This document shows, piece by piece, positions 1 through 7,437 of a DNA stretch of 64,000 nucleotides. The stretch spans positions 186,001-250,000 of the forward strand of contig JAHBVX010000007.1 of the NCBI GenBank assembly GCA_019637295.1, given 5' to 3'. The notes under the pieces are model-generated. The model did not search any database. It saw only the letters and a list, made by a program, of their open reading frames with translations, and was not told the origin of the DNA. The position numbers and the translations under genes were made by a program. Source of the DNA: Polyangiaceae bacterium (lineage in GTDB: Bacteria > Myxococcota_A > Polyangia > Polyangiales > Polyangiaceae). The stretch's first letter is position 1. Every line of letters starts with the position of its first letter.

Positions 1-1019
1 GAGCCCAGCGCGAGCTGCTCGACTTCGAGGGGACGGGGATGAGCATCATGGAGCACAGCCACCGGGGCAAGGCCTACGAGGGCGTGCACAACCAAGCCAT
101 CGCGCTGGTACGCGAGCTGCTCGCCGTGCCCGACGACTACGACGTGCTCTTGCTGCAGGGCGGGGCCAGCGCACAGTTCGCGATGGTGCCGATGAACCTG
201 CTCTCGCCGCCGGCGTCGGCAGACTACGTGCTGACGGGCGCTTGGTCGAAGAAGGCCTACAAGGAAGCGCTGACGATCGGGGCGGCGCGGGTGGCGGGGA
301 CCACGGAGCAGGACGGCAAGTTCGCGCGCGTCCCGAGCGCGAGCGAGCTGAAGCTCGACCCGCAGGCGGCCTACGCGCACATCACCACCAACAACACCAT
401 CTTCGGTACTCAGTGGCACGAGTTCCCAGACACCGGCGCGGTGCCGCTGGTCGCTGACATGTCGAGTGACATCCTGTGGCGGTCCATCGACGTCTCGCGC
501 TTCGGCCTGATCTACGCGGGGGCGCAGAAGAACCTGGGGCCGAGCGGCGTCACCTTGGTGATCGTGCGGAAGGCGCTGGTGGCGGCGGGGCGCAAGGACA
601 TCCCGACCGTGTTTCAGTATCGCACCCACGCGGAGAACGACTCCCTCTACAACACGCCGCCGACGTTTGGCATTTACCTTCTGCGCAACGTGCTCGATGT
701 CGTCAAGAACGGCGGCGGCATGGCCGCGCTGGAGCAGCGCAACCGCGACAAGGCGGCCCTGCTCTACGCGGCGATCGACGAGCGCGCCGACTTCTATCGC
801 TGTCCGGTGGAGCGCGGCAGCCGCAGCGTGATGAACGTGGTCTTCACGCTGCCCACCGCCGAGCTCGAAGCGAAGTTCCTCGCCGAGGCACAGAAGCGAA
901 ACATGGTCGGGCTGAAGGGGCACCGCAGCGTCGGCGGCATCCGCGCCAGCATCTACAACGCCGTGCCGCGCGAGTGGGTCGAGGCCCTGGTCGACTTCAT
1001 GCGCAAGTTCGAGGCCTGA
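1..1019 (+). CDS. serC: Phosphoserine aminotransferase, 5' end cut by window
   Basis: Class V PLP aminotransferase that converts 3-phosphohydroxypyruvate and glutamate to O-phosphoserine (serine and pyridoxine synthesis, cytoplasm). The frame is open from base 3 with no start codon in the window; the first readable residues, [20 protein letters not shown], match the region just after the N-terminal NFSAGPA segment of SerC, so roughly 20 residues are missing on the left. The PLP lysine lies in the [11 protein letters not shown] motif near base 520-545, and the C-terminal [14 protein letters not shown] substrate-phosphate motif is present near base 910-950. Length and motifs are normal for the family. 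The next gene is convergent, and a 9-bp inverted repeat (1066-1090) inside its 3' end could act as a terminator. Confidence 0.95.
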   Translation, partial: AQRELLDFEGTGMSIMEHSHRGKAYEGVHNQAIALVRELLAVPDDYDVLLLQGGASAQFAMVPMNLLSPPASADYVLTGAWSKKAYKEALTIGAARVAGTTEQDGKFARVPSASELKLDPQAAYAHITTNNTIFGTQWHEFPDTGAVPLVADMSSDILWRSIDVSRFGLIYAGAQKNLGPSGVTLVIVRKALVAAGRKDIPTVFQYRTHAENDSLYNTPPTFGIYLLRNVLDVVKNGGGMAALEQRNRDKAALLYAAIDERADFYRCPVERGSRSVMNVVFTLPTAELEAKFLAEAQKRNMVGLKGHRSVGGIRASIYNAVPREWVEALVDFMRKFEA

Positions 1020-1063
1020 AGGCTGTCAAGCCGTCGCATGCTCGACCGTGGGCGTTCGGCACC

Positions 1064-1762
1064 TCAGAAGGCCGGTGCGAACGGCCTTCTCGCGATCACT
1101 CGCCCTTCTCCGTCTCGCACCCGCGTCTTGCCGGCGGCGAGCAGCGGCAAGGAGCCGAGTACGGCGACGCCGCCGGCGACGAGCACGACGATGCCCGCCG
1201 TCGTCAGCGTAGAGGACTCCTTCAATCGCCCGTAGCCCAAGATGCCCATGCCCGTGAGCGTCACCGGAATGCCGACGGACAAGGCGATCAACCCGGCGTC
1301 GCGATAGGTCTTGGAGCCGCCCTCGACCCGAAGTCGCGCCGTACCGGAACCCGGATCGATGCGAAAGACGTTCGACGCCGTCATGTCCGGCGCGGTGACG
1401 CGGGCCTCGCTGGCGGCCACCCGGATCGGCAGGCCGCAGGGCGCCGAGCAGACGCGCTCGAACGATCCCCGCTTCATCAGGTCTTTCAGCTCGAGCCACG
1501 CTCCCGGGTAGGTCACGTGCAGCGTCACCACGGCGATGTCGGGATTGCCGGGTGGCTTGGACCCAGCGGGGGGCTCCTTGGCGGGGGCGTCCGCCGGGGG
1601 CGTGGGCTGGGGGGCCGGGGGTGGCGGCTCGGCATCCGACGCCGCCCCCGGCAGTAGCTTCGGTGGGCCTGGCGGCTCGGCCTCGGTGGGCTCGGCGCGC
1701 ACGGGCGTCACCCACAGCAGCAGCCACGGCAGCACCCAGAGACCACGAGACCGAGCGGGCAT
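1064..1762 (-). CDS. Exported Pro-rich protein with two C-terminal membrane segments
   Basis: Predicted 232-residue envelope protein of unknown function. The start is placed at the ATG at 1762 because it gives a clean signal peptide (MPARSRGLWVLPWLLLWVTP, then VRA cleavage). A Pro/Ala-rich stretch (about residues 30-75) follows, then a small beta-type domain with a Cys pair (CSAPC, about residue 110), resembling PEGA-type carbohydrate-binding-like domains, then two hydrophobic segments (about 160-185 and 192-215). This arrangement recurs in myxobacterial envelope proteins; that is family impression rather than a search result. It is divergent from the SCP2-like gene. An open frame extends further upstream to 2041 but is Arg/Ser-rich and antisense to the neighbouring gene, so it is not used. 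Confidence 0.7.
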   Translation of the reverse strand: MPARSRGLWVLPWLLLWVTPVRAEPTEAEPPGPPKLLPGAASDAEPPPPAPQPTPPADAPAKEPPAGSKPPGNPDIAVVTLHVTYPGAWLELKDLMKRGSFERVCSAPCGLPIRVAASEARVTAPDMTASNVFRIDPGSGTARLRVEGGSKTYRDAGLIALSVGIPVTLTGMGILGYGRLKESSTLTTAGIVVLVAGGVAVLGSLPLLAAGKTRVRDGEGRVIARRPFAPAF

Positions 1763-1847
1763 GGGCCCATGCTGGCCGCCCGACGCTCCCGGTTCAAGGG
1801 GTATGGGCCCTGGCACGACGAGGGGTTTTGAAAGATGCTCCGATGCC

Positions 1848-2312
1848 GTGGAGCCCATCGTCGATCTGGCACCGGGCGCCGAGCACGAACCGCTCGCCGT
1901 CACCCTGGCCGAGGCCGTCCGCGACGGGCTCGGAGACCCCGGGCGCCGTCGCGCGTTCGAGCGCCTGAGAGGGGCCGTTGGCGTCGTGATCGACGACGCC
2001 GCGACCGCGCTGACCTTGCGCTTCGACTTCGGTCGCCTCACCGTTCACGAAGGGCTGGTGGGAGTACCCACGGTGACCCTCCGCGGGCCGCGTGCCGAGC
2101 TCGAGGGCCTCACCCGTCTGGTGCTGGTACCGAGCGGTGTGCCGGACGTGACGTCCCGTGGTGGTTGGCGCGGGCTCCGCCGGGTGGCTCGAGTGCTCTG
2201 GGCGCGCAAGCTCGTCATCTACGGGCTGTTTGCGCACCCGCGCTTCGTCCTACGCCTGCTGCACGTGCTGTCCGGGGAAGCCGTTTTTGACGCGGGGGAC
2301 CGGGAAGGCTAG
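1848..2312 (+). CDS. SCP2 sterol-binding-like domain protein
   Basis: Small protein (154 residues from the GTG at 1848) with the fold pattern of the SCP2 sterol/lipid-binding family: an alternating hydrophobic beta/alpha pattern with the sequence ALTLRFDFGRLTVHEG followed by PTVTLRGPRAELEGL, which is where SCP2-like proteins carry the strand and the lipid-cavity helix. No signal peptide or membrane segment is seen. An in-frame ATG at 1803 would add 15 residues; I prefer 1848 because it leaves room for a promoter between this gene and the divergent gene at 1762. It lies 35 bp upstream of the FHA cluster on the same strand and may be its first gene. Function is inferred only at the fold level; a lipid ligand is not established. 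Confidence 0.6.
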   Translation: MEPIVDLAPGAEHEPLAVTLAEAVRDGLGDPGRRRAFERLRGAVGVVIDDAATALTLRFDFGRLTVHEGLVGVPTVTLRGPRAELEGLTRLVLVPSGVPDVTSRGGWRGLRRVARVLWARKLVIYGLFAHPRFVLRLLHVLSGEAVFDAGDREG

Positions 2313-2347
2313 CTTCTCCGTACGCGCCCGCAACGGCCGCTCGATCC

Positions 2348-3229
2348 GTGACCCGCTACCGCCTCCGCTTCCTGCTGCAGGAAATCGATCTCCCCCCCGG
2401 CGAGACGGTGCTTGGGCGTAGCGCATCCTGTCACGTCACCATCGAAGACCCTCTCGTCTCGCGGCAGCACGCCCGCATCGTCGTCAGTGGGGACCGCGCC
2501 ACCATCGAAGACATGGGCTCGCGCAACGGTCTGCTCATCAACGCACGCGCGGCCGGAGGGCAGGCGGTGCTGCAGGACGGCGATCGTATCCGGATAGGTA
2601 CCCAGGAGCTCGTGTTCTGCGCGGTGCGCGGCCACGGCGGTGCGCACGCGGGTCCGGGCTCGCGGCCCACGGGCTTCATGTGTCACTGCGCGCACTGCGG
2701 ATTGCCCTACCCGGCAGAGCTGATCTTGTGCCCCTCCTGTGGCTCCCGCGATCGGATGGACGAGGACACCATCAGCGGTATCGTCGGTGAGAACGACAAG
2801 AACTGGACCCTCGAGCTCTTGGTCGACGTGCTCGACAAGGCCGTGTCCCTCGAGCGGTGGGAGGACGTGGAGCGCATGCTGCGTCGTTCGCAGGGCAACG
2901 TTGACGAGCGGGTGACCTCCGGGCAGGTCATTGCCCGTGAGCATCTGGATCGGCTGGCGGCGGCCGCAGCGGCGCTCGCAGCCGCGCGAAGTGAGGCGGA
3001 GTGGGGTTGCTGGGTGCTCGAGGTGTACGCCACCCTGGGCTTGGTCCCGCGCGAAGAAGTGATCGGGCGCTTGAGCACGCTGCCCCCCGCCGAGCGTGCG
3101 TCGCTCGCGCCCATGGCGGACCGCATGGTTCGCAGCGTCGAGGCGCGTGGAGCGGTGGCCGATGACGAACGTGCGTGCATGGCGAAGGTCGCTTCGTTGT
3201 CGATTCCGCCGCACGAAGCCGGCGGGTGA
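2348..3229 (+). CDS. FHA-domain protein with rubredoxin-like zinc ribbon
   Basis: Predicted phosphothreonine-peptide-binding signalling protein, 293 residues, GTG start. The N-terminal FHA domain (about residues 5-95) shows the conserved GRS...SRQHA...GSRNG residues that contact phosphothreonine. It is followed by a four-cysteine zinc ribbon (CHCAHCG at about 111 and CPSCGS about 16 residues later), then an alpha-helical C-terminal domain (about 155-290) also recognisable, more weakly, in the next two proteins. No membrane segment. First of three tandem FHA genes; its stop overlaps the GTG of the next gene (GTGA), which indicates translational coupling. In this lineage FHA proteins usually read out Ser/Thr kinase signalling; a soluble kinase is encoded at 21694-22560, but a direct link is only a possibility. 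Confidence 0.85.
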   Translation: MTRYRLRFLLQEIDLPPGETVLGRSASCHVTIEDPLVSRQHARIVVSGDRATIEDMGSRNGLLINARAAGGQAVLQDGDRIRIGTQELVFCAVRGHGGAHAGPGSRPTGFMCHCAHCGLPYPAELILCPSCGSRDRMDEDTISGIVGENDKNWTLELLVDVLDKAVSLERWEDVERMLRRSQGNVDERVTSGQVIAREHLDRLAAAAAALAAARSEAEWGCWVLEVYATLGLVPREEVIGRLSTLPPAERASLAPMADRMVRSVEARGAVADDERACMAKVASLSIPPHEAGG

Positions 3230-3969
3230 CGGTGCTCAGGCTGCGTTTTCGTGATCGAGACGTAGACCTGGTCGACGGCCAGTTCGTGATCGGGCGCGCC
3301 GCGAGCTGCCAGATTTCGCTGGATGACCCGATGGTCTCGCGCAGCCACGCTACTCTCCTGGTCCAGGGCAACCGAGTGGTGCTCGAGGACTTGGGCAGTC
3401 GAAACGGCGTGTCGGTCAACGGACAGCGGGTGACGGGCTCCCGACAGCTCGAGCCCGGCGACCAGATCACGGTGGGCAGTCAGCAGCTGCAGCTGCTGGC
3501 ACAAGAGGAGCCGGAGGCTGCCGTCTCGCGCGGCGCACCCACGCAGCGCTTCGACCGCTACGACGTGATCGGCGGCCTGGTGGACAAGGCCTTGGCGCTT
3601 GGACGGGGCGAGGAAGCCGAGCGGCTGCTCGAGCGCCTGCTGCTCGATTCGCTCGCGGACGCCCGCGCCGGGCGCGCCAGTGCGAGCGTCGATCAGGCGG
3701 GCCTGTACGCTGCGCGGATGATCGGCGTCACGGGGCGGAGCGCGCATTTCGACTACGTCGTGGACCTGTATCAGGCTCTCGGGCGCCTTCCCCCGGTGGC
3801 CGTAGTGGACGCCCTGTACGAGGGACAACGGCAGCTGGCAGGGGTGGAGTTGGGCAAGTTTCGCCGCTATCTGGCGGGTCTGCGCGACAACCCGGAGCCC
3901 ATGTCCCCGGCCCAGCGCTTCGTCTTCGGACGCCTCGAGGGGCTCGGGCGGGCGCTTGGGGCCCGCTGA
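3226..3969 (+). CDS. FHA-domain protein, second tandem paralogue
   Basis: Predicted phosphopeptide-binding protein, 247 residues. The start is set at GTG 3226 because it overlaps the previous stop in a GTGA arrangement and places the first FHA strand (VLRLRFRDRDVDL) at the N terminus; an earlier in-frame ATG at 3175 would add residues inside the upstream gene. FHA residues are intact (GRAASC, SRSHA, GSRNGVSVNG). The zinc ribbon of the first paralogue is absent: a short linker (about 95-105) leads directly into the helical C-terminal domain, which carries the shared GRGEEAE motif and a conserved PAQRFVFGRLEGL-type ending seen again in the third paralogue. Cytoplasmic by sequence. Partner protein unknown. 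Confidence 0.85.
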   Translation: MTVLRLRFRDRDVDLVDGQFVIGRAASCQISLDDPMVSRSHATLLVQGNRVVLEDLGSRNGVSVNGQRVTGSRQLEPGDQITVGSQQLQLLAQEEPEAAVSRGAPTQRFDRYDVIGGLVDKALALGRGEEAERLLERLLLDSLADARAGRASASVDQAGLYAARMIGVTGRSAHFDYVVDLYQALGRLPPVAVVDALYEGQRQLAGVELGKFRRYLAGLRDNPEPMSPAQRFVFGRLEGLGRALGAR

Positions 3970-3977
3970 GGGGCGCT

Positions 3978-4007
3978 TTGATCGGCGCCGGTCCTCCGCG
4001 CTATGGT
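3978..4007 (+). promoter_or_regulatory. Candidate sigma-70-type promoter for third FHA gene
   Basis: TTGATC at 3978-3983 and TATGGT at 4002-4007 are separated by 18 bp, an acceptable housekeeping-type spacing, and lie 40 bp upstream of the GTG at 4047. This would let the third FHA gene be transcribed independently of the first two. Based on consensus matching by eye only. Confidence 0.35.
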
Positions 4008-4046
4008 TCGCCGCTCCGACCTGCCTGAGACAGGAACACCCGACGA

Positions 4047-4865
4047 GTGGCCGATTCGCAGACTTCCTTCATGGTGCGCTATCAGGGCCGGACGCTCCCC
4101 CTGAAGTCGGGCACCTACGTGCTCGGCCGCAGCGCGAGCGCCCAGATCGTCCTCGATGACGCACTCGCGTCGCGTCGGCACGCGCAACTGGTGGTCCAAT
4201 CGTCCGGCGTCAGCGTCGAGGATCTCGGCAGCATCAACGGTGTGTTCGTGAACGGCCGGCGTATCCAAGGACGGCAAGAGCTCGAGGTCGGAGACCGCGT
4301 CGTGATCGGCAAGCAAGAGCTCGTGTTGCTCAGTGAGGGCTCCCCGGTCTCCGATGCTCCAAATCGAATGGCGGCGGTGACCTTGGCCGGTCTCGACATG
4401 TCCAAGGTAGCGCCCGACGACTCGGAGTCCACACACCAGGCGGACGTGCTCGAGCTGCTCGGGGGCGTAGCCGAGAAGGTGCTGCGCCTCGGTCGCGGCG
4501 AGGAAGCCGAGAAGATCCTGGCCACACGTCTGGCCAGTACCCTCGACCGCGCTCGAGCCGGGAAGCTGCCGCCCAGCGAGGAGGCAATCCGCGCGACCGC
4601 CCTCGCCGTGAAGCTCGCGGTCGCAACCAAGAAGGGCTCCTGGATCGACTACGCCGTGGAGCTCCATACGCTCCTCAAGCGCCCCCTGCCGGGCGACGTG
4701 GTCGACGAGCTCTTCAACGTGCTCCGGCTGGTGTCCCCCGTCGATCTGCCGCTCCTTCGTGGGTATGTGGCGCTGCTCAAGACTCTGAGCCCGAACCTGG
4801 GTCCAGCGGAGCGCTTCGTGGCGCAGCGCATCGAGGGCCTCGAGCGTCAAGCCTCCGCAAAGTGA
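4047..4865 (+). CDS. FHA-domain protein, third tandem paralogue
   Basis: Predicted phosphopeptide-binding protein, 272 residues, GTG start with an upstream AGGA (about 4031). FHA domain at about residues 8-95 with GRSASAQ, SRRHAQ and GSINGVFVNG; the usual SRNG is SING here, so the Arg next to the loop asparagine is replaced. A linker (about 100-135) leads into the same helical C-terminal domain as the second paralogue, with matching LRLGRGEEAE and GPAERFVAQRIEGLER segments. The pairwise similarity between paralogues two and three over both domains, and the looser match of paralogue one, suggests tandem duplication with later insertion or loss of the zinc ribbon. It is convergent with the DUF721 gene at 4872, only 6 bp away. 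Confidence 0.85.
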   Translation: MADSQTSFMVRYQGRTLPLKSGTYVLGRSASAQIVLDDALASRRHAQLVVQSSGVSVEDLGSINGVFVNGRRIQGRQELEVGDRVVIGKQELVLLSEGSPVSDAPNRMAAVTLAGLDMSKVAPDDSESTHQADVLELLGGVAEKVLRLGRGEEAEKILATRLASTLDRARAGKLPPSEEAIRATALAVKLAVATKKGSWIDYAVELHTLLKRPLPGDVVDELFNVLRLVSPVDLPLLRGYVALLKTLSPNLGPAERFVAQRIEGLERQASAK

Positions 4866-4871
4866 CTGGGC

Positions 4872-5435
4872 TCACCGACGGCGCTTCGGCGACTTGGGGG
4901 CGGCGCGCGAGCGCGGCGTCCGCTGGTCGAGGTTGAGCCACTCGCTGGCAGCCTCGGCGATCGCCTCGCGCAGCTCGAGATCCTCGACTCGAGCGAGGCG
5001 AACCTCTAGCTCCGCAGGCAGCGGCGCTCGGGCGGAGGCGGGCGGGGGCGGACGTCGCGCGGGCGTAGCCCGCTCGGCGGTCCTCGGTCTGACGCGAAAC
5101 CGGAGCTGCGAGACGGCGATCCCGCGCTCGCGCAGCCGCTCGCACAAGGTTCGTGAGAGCAGCGACAGCTCTTGAGCCCACACCGACGACTCCACCTGGA
5201 CCTCGAGCGTGCGGCCCTCCACGCGTCCGGGGCGGGTACGCTCGGCGATGCGCAGCCCGACCGCCTCTCGCCACACCAGCGGATCGACGCCCTGCCCCGC
5301 GCGCCGCGCGGCGATCGCTCGGGTGTCGTCCAGTAGCGTGCCCAGCGGCGTGGGCTGCCGCACAGCCGGTGGTTGGCTCGGTCGCCACGCGCGGGCGAGG
5401 GGACGGTTGCGCGCGGCTGCCATGGTGAGTTGCAT
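4872..5435 (-). CDS. DUF721 / DciA-like protein
   Basis: 187-residue protein with the DUF721 signature: a basic N terminus, then a helical-strand module (about residues 30-110) with DPLVWREAVGLRIAERTRP, the RTLEVQVESSVWAQEL strand pair and the LCERLRERGI-x-V helix. DUF721 proteins include DciA, which loads or assists the replicative helicase in bacteria lacking DnaC; that is family knowledge. The C terminus is a low-complexity Pro/Arg/Ala region with a helical stretch (AEVRLARVEDLELREAI-like) and a basic tail. Start at ATG 5435; a second in-frame ATG 12 bp downstream (5423) is equally possible, and neither has a clear ribosome-binding site. Longer upstream frame is Pro-rich antisense noise and was left out. 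Confidence 0.75.
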   Translation of the reverse strand: MQLTMAAARNRPLARAWRPSQPPAVRQPTPLGTLLDDTRAIAARRAGQGVDPLVWREAVGLRIAERTRPGRVEGRTLEVQVESSVWAQELSLLSRTLCERLRERGIAVSQLRFRVRPRTAERATPARRPPPPASARAPLPAELEVRLARVEDLELREAIAEAASEWLNLDQRTPRSRAAPKSPKRRR

Positions 5436-5565
5436 GACAGGGGTCCGCCGCCGCGGCAAGTCGTGTCCTGGAGGGTTGGTCCGATGCGGGCACGGCGACT
5501 GCCGCTGCAGGGCGTGGTCGGGGCGTGCTTGCGCTCGAGCGAGTTCGACGCTGTACTGACCTCCG

Positions 5566-7200
5566 ATGCGCTGGCTGCCGTGCTTGGGCTTCGTGTTGTC
5601 GTGTCTGGGGTGCGCCGGAGAGGAGGCTCGCAAGCCCAACGGCAACACCGGTGCTGTCGGAGGCAGCGGGGGTGCGGGCGGAGGTGCGAGCGGAGCGGCT
5701 GGCTCGGGCGCGTCGGCGGGCAGCGGCGGTTCGGTCAGCGACTCCGGCATCGGGGGCGCTCCGGCGGATGGGGCCGCGGGCGCGCCAAGCTACTACGGCA
5801 GCTACCTGGGTGGCGCTGCGCTCAGTGACCAGTTGCGGGGCGCCGCGCTCGATCAGCATGGCAACACCTACGTCGCGGGTGGCACGTTCACGAGCAATCT
5901 CGCGGGTTGTTCTGGCGCTCACCAAGGCAACATGGACGGCGTCATCGCGCGCATCGACGCGGACGGGAGCCTGGCCTGGTGTCGATACGTGGGCGGCACG
6001 GGTTACGATCGTTTCTATGACGTCGCGGTGAACTCTCTGGGTACGCAGGTCATCGTCGCGGGGCGCGCGTCGTCGGGGTTCCCGGTCACCACGGGCGCCT
6101 GGGACGCCACGTTCAACACGGCCCAGAGTATGTGCGCGGGGGGTGGCTACGGCCGTCAAGACGGTGGCGTCTGCGCGCTCGACGCCGCGACCGGAGCCAT
6201 CGCGTGGTGTACCTACGTCGGCTACTCCGACGGCTGCGACTTCATTCGCACCATCGCGCTCGACGGCAATGACGACGTGATCGTCGGTTCGGGTGTCGTC
6301 GGCTCGGTGCAAGACCCCGAGTACTCGGCCAAGTTCCTCAATGCTCCCGGCGGCGGACAGGACGGCATCGTGGCCAAGCTCGCCAAGGACGGCGGCAATC
6401 TGCTGTGGGCCCGCTACGTCGGTGGCTCGGGTGACAGCGCCGTGGAGGGCATGGTCGCCGTCGATTCCTTGGGTATCTACTACATGCCCGCGTGGACGAA
6501 CGATCCCGGCCACACCATCGTCGGGGGGTTCGACAGCACGTACTCTCCTGGCGCGAGCGACATCTATCTCACTCGCCTGAGCCTGGATGGAGCGACGATC
6601 CAGTATGCCACGTACGCGGGCGGCAGTGGCAACGAGGACGCTGGCATGTACGGTGTGATGGCCAGCGACACCCCTGGTGTCGTGTACGTGAAAGTCGGCA
6701 CGAACTCGGCCGACTTTCCCACGTCCGTCGGCGCCGTCGCCGAGGCGCGTAACGGACCAAGCGACTGCGGAGTGATCGCCATCGACACGACGAAGACCGG
6801 TGCCGCGTCGTTCGTCGCCGGCACCTATCTCGGTGGGTCAGGGACGGACTTCTGTGAGGGCGCCGCTTGGGTGACCGGCGTCGGACTGGCGCTGAGCGGC
6901 AGCACCGCGTCCCTCGACTTCCCTGGCGTCGCAGGTGGACGGTTTCCCGCCCACTCGGGCAGTGGCAACGATGGCTGGGTAGCGATCCTCAGCCCCGGGC
7001 TCACGAGCGTCGTCTATTCCAGCTACCTCGGTGGCGCTGGAGGCGACGACTCGGCGCGCGCCATCGACGTTCGCGGTCAACGGATCGCCGTCGCGGGGAC
7101 GTCCCGCTCGACCACCTTCCCGGTGTCGGCGAACGCGCACCAGCTCGCCTTCTCCGGTGGGGCAGAGGACGACGCCATCATCGCCATCTTGCCGTTCTGA
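5566..7200 (+). CDS. Surface lipoprotein with SBBP-type beta-propeller repeats
   Basis: 544-residue predicted outer-surface lipoprotein. The lipobox is LSCLGC (acylated Cys about residue 16), followed by a Gly/Ser/Ala-rich linker (about 28-70). The remainder is built of repeats of the type YLGG(S/A)G-x-D...D-x-x-G-x-x-YVAGGT, the seven-bladed beta-propeller (SBBP) repeat; copies can be seen at about residues 82, 144, 237, 296, 365, 440 and 500. Such repeats form non-enzymatic propellers in secreted bacterial proteins. The several Cys residues in the repeats suggest an oxidising extracellular location. It is transcribed away from the DUF721 gene, so the 5436-5565 gap holds a divergent promoter region. 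Ligand unknown. Confidence 0.8.
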   Translation: MRWLPCLGFVLSCLGCAGEEARKPNGNTGAVGGSGGAGGGASGAAGSGASAGSGGSVSDSGIGGAPADGAAGAPSYYGSYLGGAALSDQLRGAALDQHGNTYVAGGTFTSNLAGCSGAHQGNMDGVIARIDADGSLAWCRYVGGTGYDRFYDVAVNSLGTQVIVAGRASSGFPVTTGAWDATFNTAQSMCAGGGYGRQDGGVCALDAATGAIAWCTYVGYSDGCDFIRTIALDGNDDVIVGSGVVGSVQDPEYSAKFLNAPGGGQDGIVAKLAKDGGNLLWARYVGGSGDSAVEGMVAVDSLGIYYMPAWTNDPGHTIVGGFDSTYSPGASDIYLTRLSLDGATIQYATYAGGSGNEDAGMYGVMASDTPGVVYVKVGTNSADFPTSVGAVAEARNGPSDCGVIAIDTTKTGAASFVAGTYLGGSGTDFCEGAAWVTGVGLALSGSTASLDFPGVAGGRFPAHSGSGNDGWVAILSPGLTSVVYSSYLGGAGGDDSARAIDVRGQRIAVAGTSRSTTFPVSANAHQLAFSGGAEDDAIIAILPF

Positions 7201-7342
7201 GCCCCGGCGCTCGCGCGGGCAGGGCGCACGTCTTGGCTGGCTGGCTCGCCTCGACTCTGCTATTGGGGGCTCCCGCGCGCCCCGAGTCGGACCGCGGGCA
7301 ACAGACAGCAGCACGCATCCAAGTCATCGAAATCACTTCAAA

Positions 7343-7430
7343 GCCGAAGTGGCGGAATCGGCAGACGCGGCGGATTCAAAATCCGTTGGGGCAACCCCCC
7401 GTGAGAGTTCAAGTCTCTCCTTCGGCACCA
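7343..7430 (+). tRNA. trnL: tRNA-Leu (anticodon CAA)
   Basis: Class II tRNA with encoded CCA. Acceptor strands GCCGAAG (7343-7349) and CTTCGGC (7420-7426) pair perfectly and are followed by A and CCA. The anticodon stem GCGGA/TCCGT encloses the loop TTCAAAA, giving anticodon CAA (Leu, UUG codons). The long variable arm (TGGGGCAACCCCCC region) is typical of leucine tRNAs, and the T arm GAGAG-TTCAAGT-CTCTC is complete. It is a single tRNA between two protein genes; no other tRNA was seen in the window. Confidence 0.95.
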
Positions 7431-7437
7431 CGCAGCC

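Noticed and set aside
1064-2041. Longer start for the exported protein at 1064-1762
   Set aside because: The extension to 2041 is antisense to the SCP2-like gene and lacks a signal peptide at its start.
4777-6513. 578-codon minus-strand frame
   Set aside because: Runs antisense to the third FHA and propeller genes and through the DUF721 gene in another frame; no motif, strongly Arg/Ala-rich.
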